From positions 1-40,799 of the forward strand of contig JAIDTL010000122.1 in NCBI GenBank assembly GCA_029060725.1: a stretch of 40,799 nucleotides of DNA. Reading direction: 5' to 3'. This document shows, in pieces, positions 39,576 to 40,799 of this stretch (position 1 is its first letter; every line of letters starts with the position of its first letter). The translations under genes were made by a program, and so were the position numbers. This DNA is from Muribaculaceae bacterium. Its GTDB lineage: Bacteria; Bacteroidota; Bacteroidia; Bacteroidales; Muribaculaceae. The notes under the pieces were generated by a model. The model did not search any database and was not told the origin of the DNA. It worked only from the letters and a program-made list of their open reading frames with translations.

Positions 39576-39620
39576 GAGTCAATGATAGAATCTTAAAAAT
39601 TGATCATTAATAATTCATAA

Positions 39621-40799
39621 TTAATAATTAACCACTGCCTTCACTACTGTGTCGGCGCTGCGGAGGATGTAGATTGTAGGTTTCAGCTGCTTCAGTTCCT
39701 CGCGTGAGCAACCTTTCTTCAGCATGACGCCGTTCATGTCGTATACATCAACCAGTGCGTTCGGATCAGCAAAGATGGTCTCCACGCCTGAAAGTCCTGT
39801 AATTAAGCACTCTGCTTTGAGGTCGGAACCGTCGACGGTCGATACTGTGATCACGCAAGAGCCTTCCTTCAGCACCTTCACGTTGCCTTCAGCATCTACG
39901 GTTGCTATTGAAGTGTCGCTTGATTCGAATGTCACGGTCTTGTCGGCGGCATTCTCAGGAAGCACTGTAGCCTTGATGGTAAATTCGCTTCCCTCTACGC
40001 CGCTCCAAGTAGTCGGATCGATGGTCAGTGACTCTACGAGGATCGGGAGAACGGTCACTTCGCAAGTCGCAGTCTTGCCGTTTGAAGAAGCTGCAGTGAT
40101 AATTGCGGTGCCAGCCTTGATAGCTGTAACCACGCCATCAGCAGATACAGTGGCAACGGCTTCATCAGAAGAAGACCAAGTGACTGACTTGTCAGTAGCG
40201 TTCTCAGGAGCGATGGTAGCTGTGAGGGTTGCTGTCTCGCCTTCTGTCAGACTCAGTTCAGACTCGCTGATTGAAATGGATTCAACCGAGATGATATTTG
40301 CAGCAACTGTCACTGTGCAGGTAGCTGTCTTGCCATTGGCTGATGTAGCAGTGATGGTGGCAGTACCAGTCTTGACTGCAGTGACTACACCCTTGTCTGA
40401 GACAGTAGCAATTGAAGCATCCGAAGAAGTCCAGGTCACTGACTTGTCGGTTGCATTCTCAGGAGCGATGGTTGCTGTGAGTGTAGCGGTCTCGCCTTCA
40501 GTCAAGCTAAGGTTGGTATTGCTTAGAGTGATGCCTGTCACTTCAATTATCTTGGCGGCTACTGTCACTTTACAAGTAGCAATCTTGCCGTTTGAAGAAG
40601 CGACTGTGATAGTAGCAGTGCCAGCCTTGACAGCAGTAACTACACCTTCAGCAGATACAGTAGCAACAGCTTCATCAGATGAAGTCCAAGTCACTGTCTT
40701 GTCGGTTGCATTCTCAGGAGCGATGGTAGCTGTGAGAGTAGCAGTGTCGCCTTCGGTCAAGCTAAGTTCAGTGTTGCTGATAGCAATGGATTCAACAGA
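39621..40799 (-). CDS. Big_2 Ig-repeat surface protein with sorting domain, 5' end outside the window
   Basis: 393 codons to the right edge, frame open (S-V-E-S-I-A-I-S-N-T-E at the boundary), so the start lies beyond 40799. Three near-identical modules of about 84 residues, each L-S-L-T-E-G-E-T-A-T-L-T-A-T-I-A-P-E-N, then V-T-W-x-S-S-D, V-S-A-D-G-V-V-T-A and A-T-I-T-A, are Big_2 domains. A fourth more divergent one follows. The end (V-D-V-Y-D-M-N-G-V-M-L ... Y-I-L) is a divergent sorting domain. Module DNA is strongly conserved, so recent duplication or homogenisation is likely. A TTG at 40760 is not the true start. Confidence 0.88.
   Translation of the reverse strand, partial: SVESIAISNTELSLTEGDTATLTATIAPENATDKTVTWTSSDEAVATVSAEGVVTAVKAGTATITVASSNGKIATCKVTVAAKIIEVTGITLSNTNLSLTEGETATLTATIAPENATDKSVTWTSSDASIATVSDKGVVTAVKTGTATITATSANGKTATCTVTVAANIISVESISISESELSLTEGETATLTATIAPENATDKSVTWSSSDEAVATVSADGVVTAIKAGTAIITAASSNGKTATCEVTVLPILVESLTIDPTTWSGVEGSEFTIKATVLPENAADKTVTFESSDTSIATVDAEGNVKVLKEGSCVITVSTVDGSDLKAECLITGLSGVETIFADPNALVDVYDMNGVMLKKGCSREELKQLKPTIYILRSADTVVKAVVNY

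Overview
The window looks like a chromosomal segment of a gut-type Bacteroidales bacterium; Muribaculaceae or a close relative is my best guess. The evidence is: recognisable Bacteroidetes promoters (TTTG, 19-20 bases, TAnnTTTG) at 11835, 16437, 36417, 38147 and 10575; little Shine-Dalgarno sequence; Bacteroidetes-style gene neighbourhoods (SlyD-like FKBP, sigma-54 activator, LptE, TPR protein, SecG); DUF4919; and nine secreted proteins ending in a type IX secretion (T9SS) type A-like C-terminal sorting domain. The family-level assignment is inference.

Layout. 1-5140: the tail of a pectinesterase, a DUF3108 protein whose intrinsic terminator lies inside the opposite-strand tonB-like gene, the minus-strand unit pdxJ-exbB-exbD-tonB (proton-driven energy transduction), and a plus-strand pair of an ACT-like orphan domain protein and NAD kinase. 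5154-10518: three minus-strand secreted proteins, one Omp28/thioredoxin-like and two tandem paralogs of an unrecognised family. 10623-11684: an acyltransferase-3 membrane protein. 11944-16350: a plus-strand operon with a good promoter, encoding a propeller-like secreted protein, a translationally coupled Omp28-like protein and an APC-family amino-acid antiporter. 16437-18513: a small lipoprotein, an unusual three-arm inverted repeat, a HAD phosphatase and RibF.

18647-22054 is a minus-strand envelope operon (FKBP, sigma-54 activator, LptE, TPR protein, SecG). 22172-26988 holds DUF4919, a 7TM-HD (PgpH-like) protein and a short RelA/SpoT enzyme, the last two overlapping by ATGA; both belong to nucleotide second-messenger families. 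27009-35361 holds three large secreted, sorting-domain proteins; one is a fused version of the two-gene arrangement at 11944-15002. 35625-38098: a YfgM-like TPR protein and an AAA-ATPase/PD-(D/E)XK protein. 38099-39620 carries no convincing intact gene and is a mosaic of direct and inverted repeats, including five perfect copies of a 15-base palindrome-rich motif. The right edge is the 3' part of a Big_2 Ig-repeat surface protein with a sorting domain.

The strongest leads are the split/fused propeller + adhesin-like + CxxC Omp28 architecture exported by the putative T9SS, the 10-base phased repeat array in front of the fused gene, the repeat island upstream of the AAA/PD-(D/E)XK gene, the altered HD-domain motif in the RelA/SpoT protein, and the terminator nested in antisense coding sequence. 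No tRNA, rRNA, CRISPR array or intact insertion sequence was seen.
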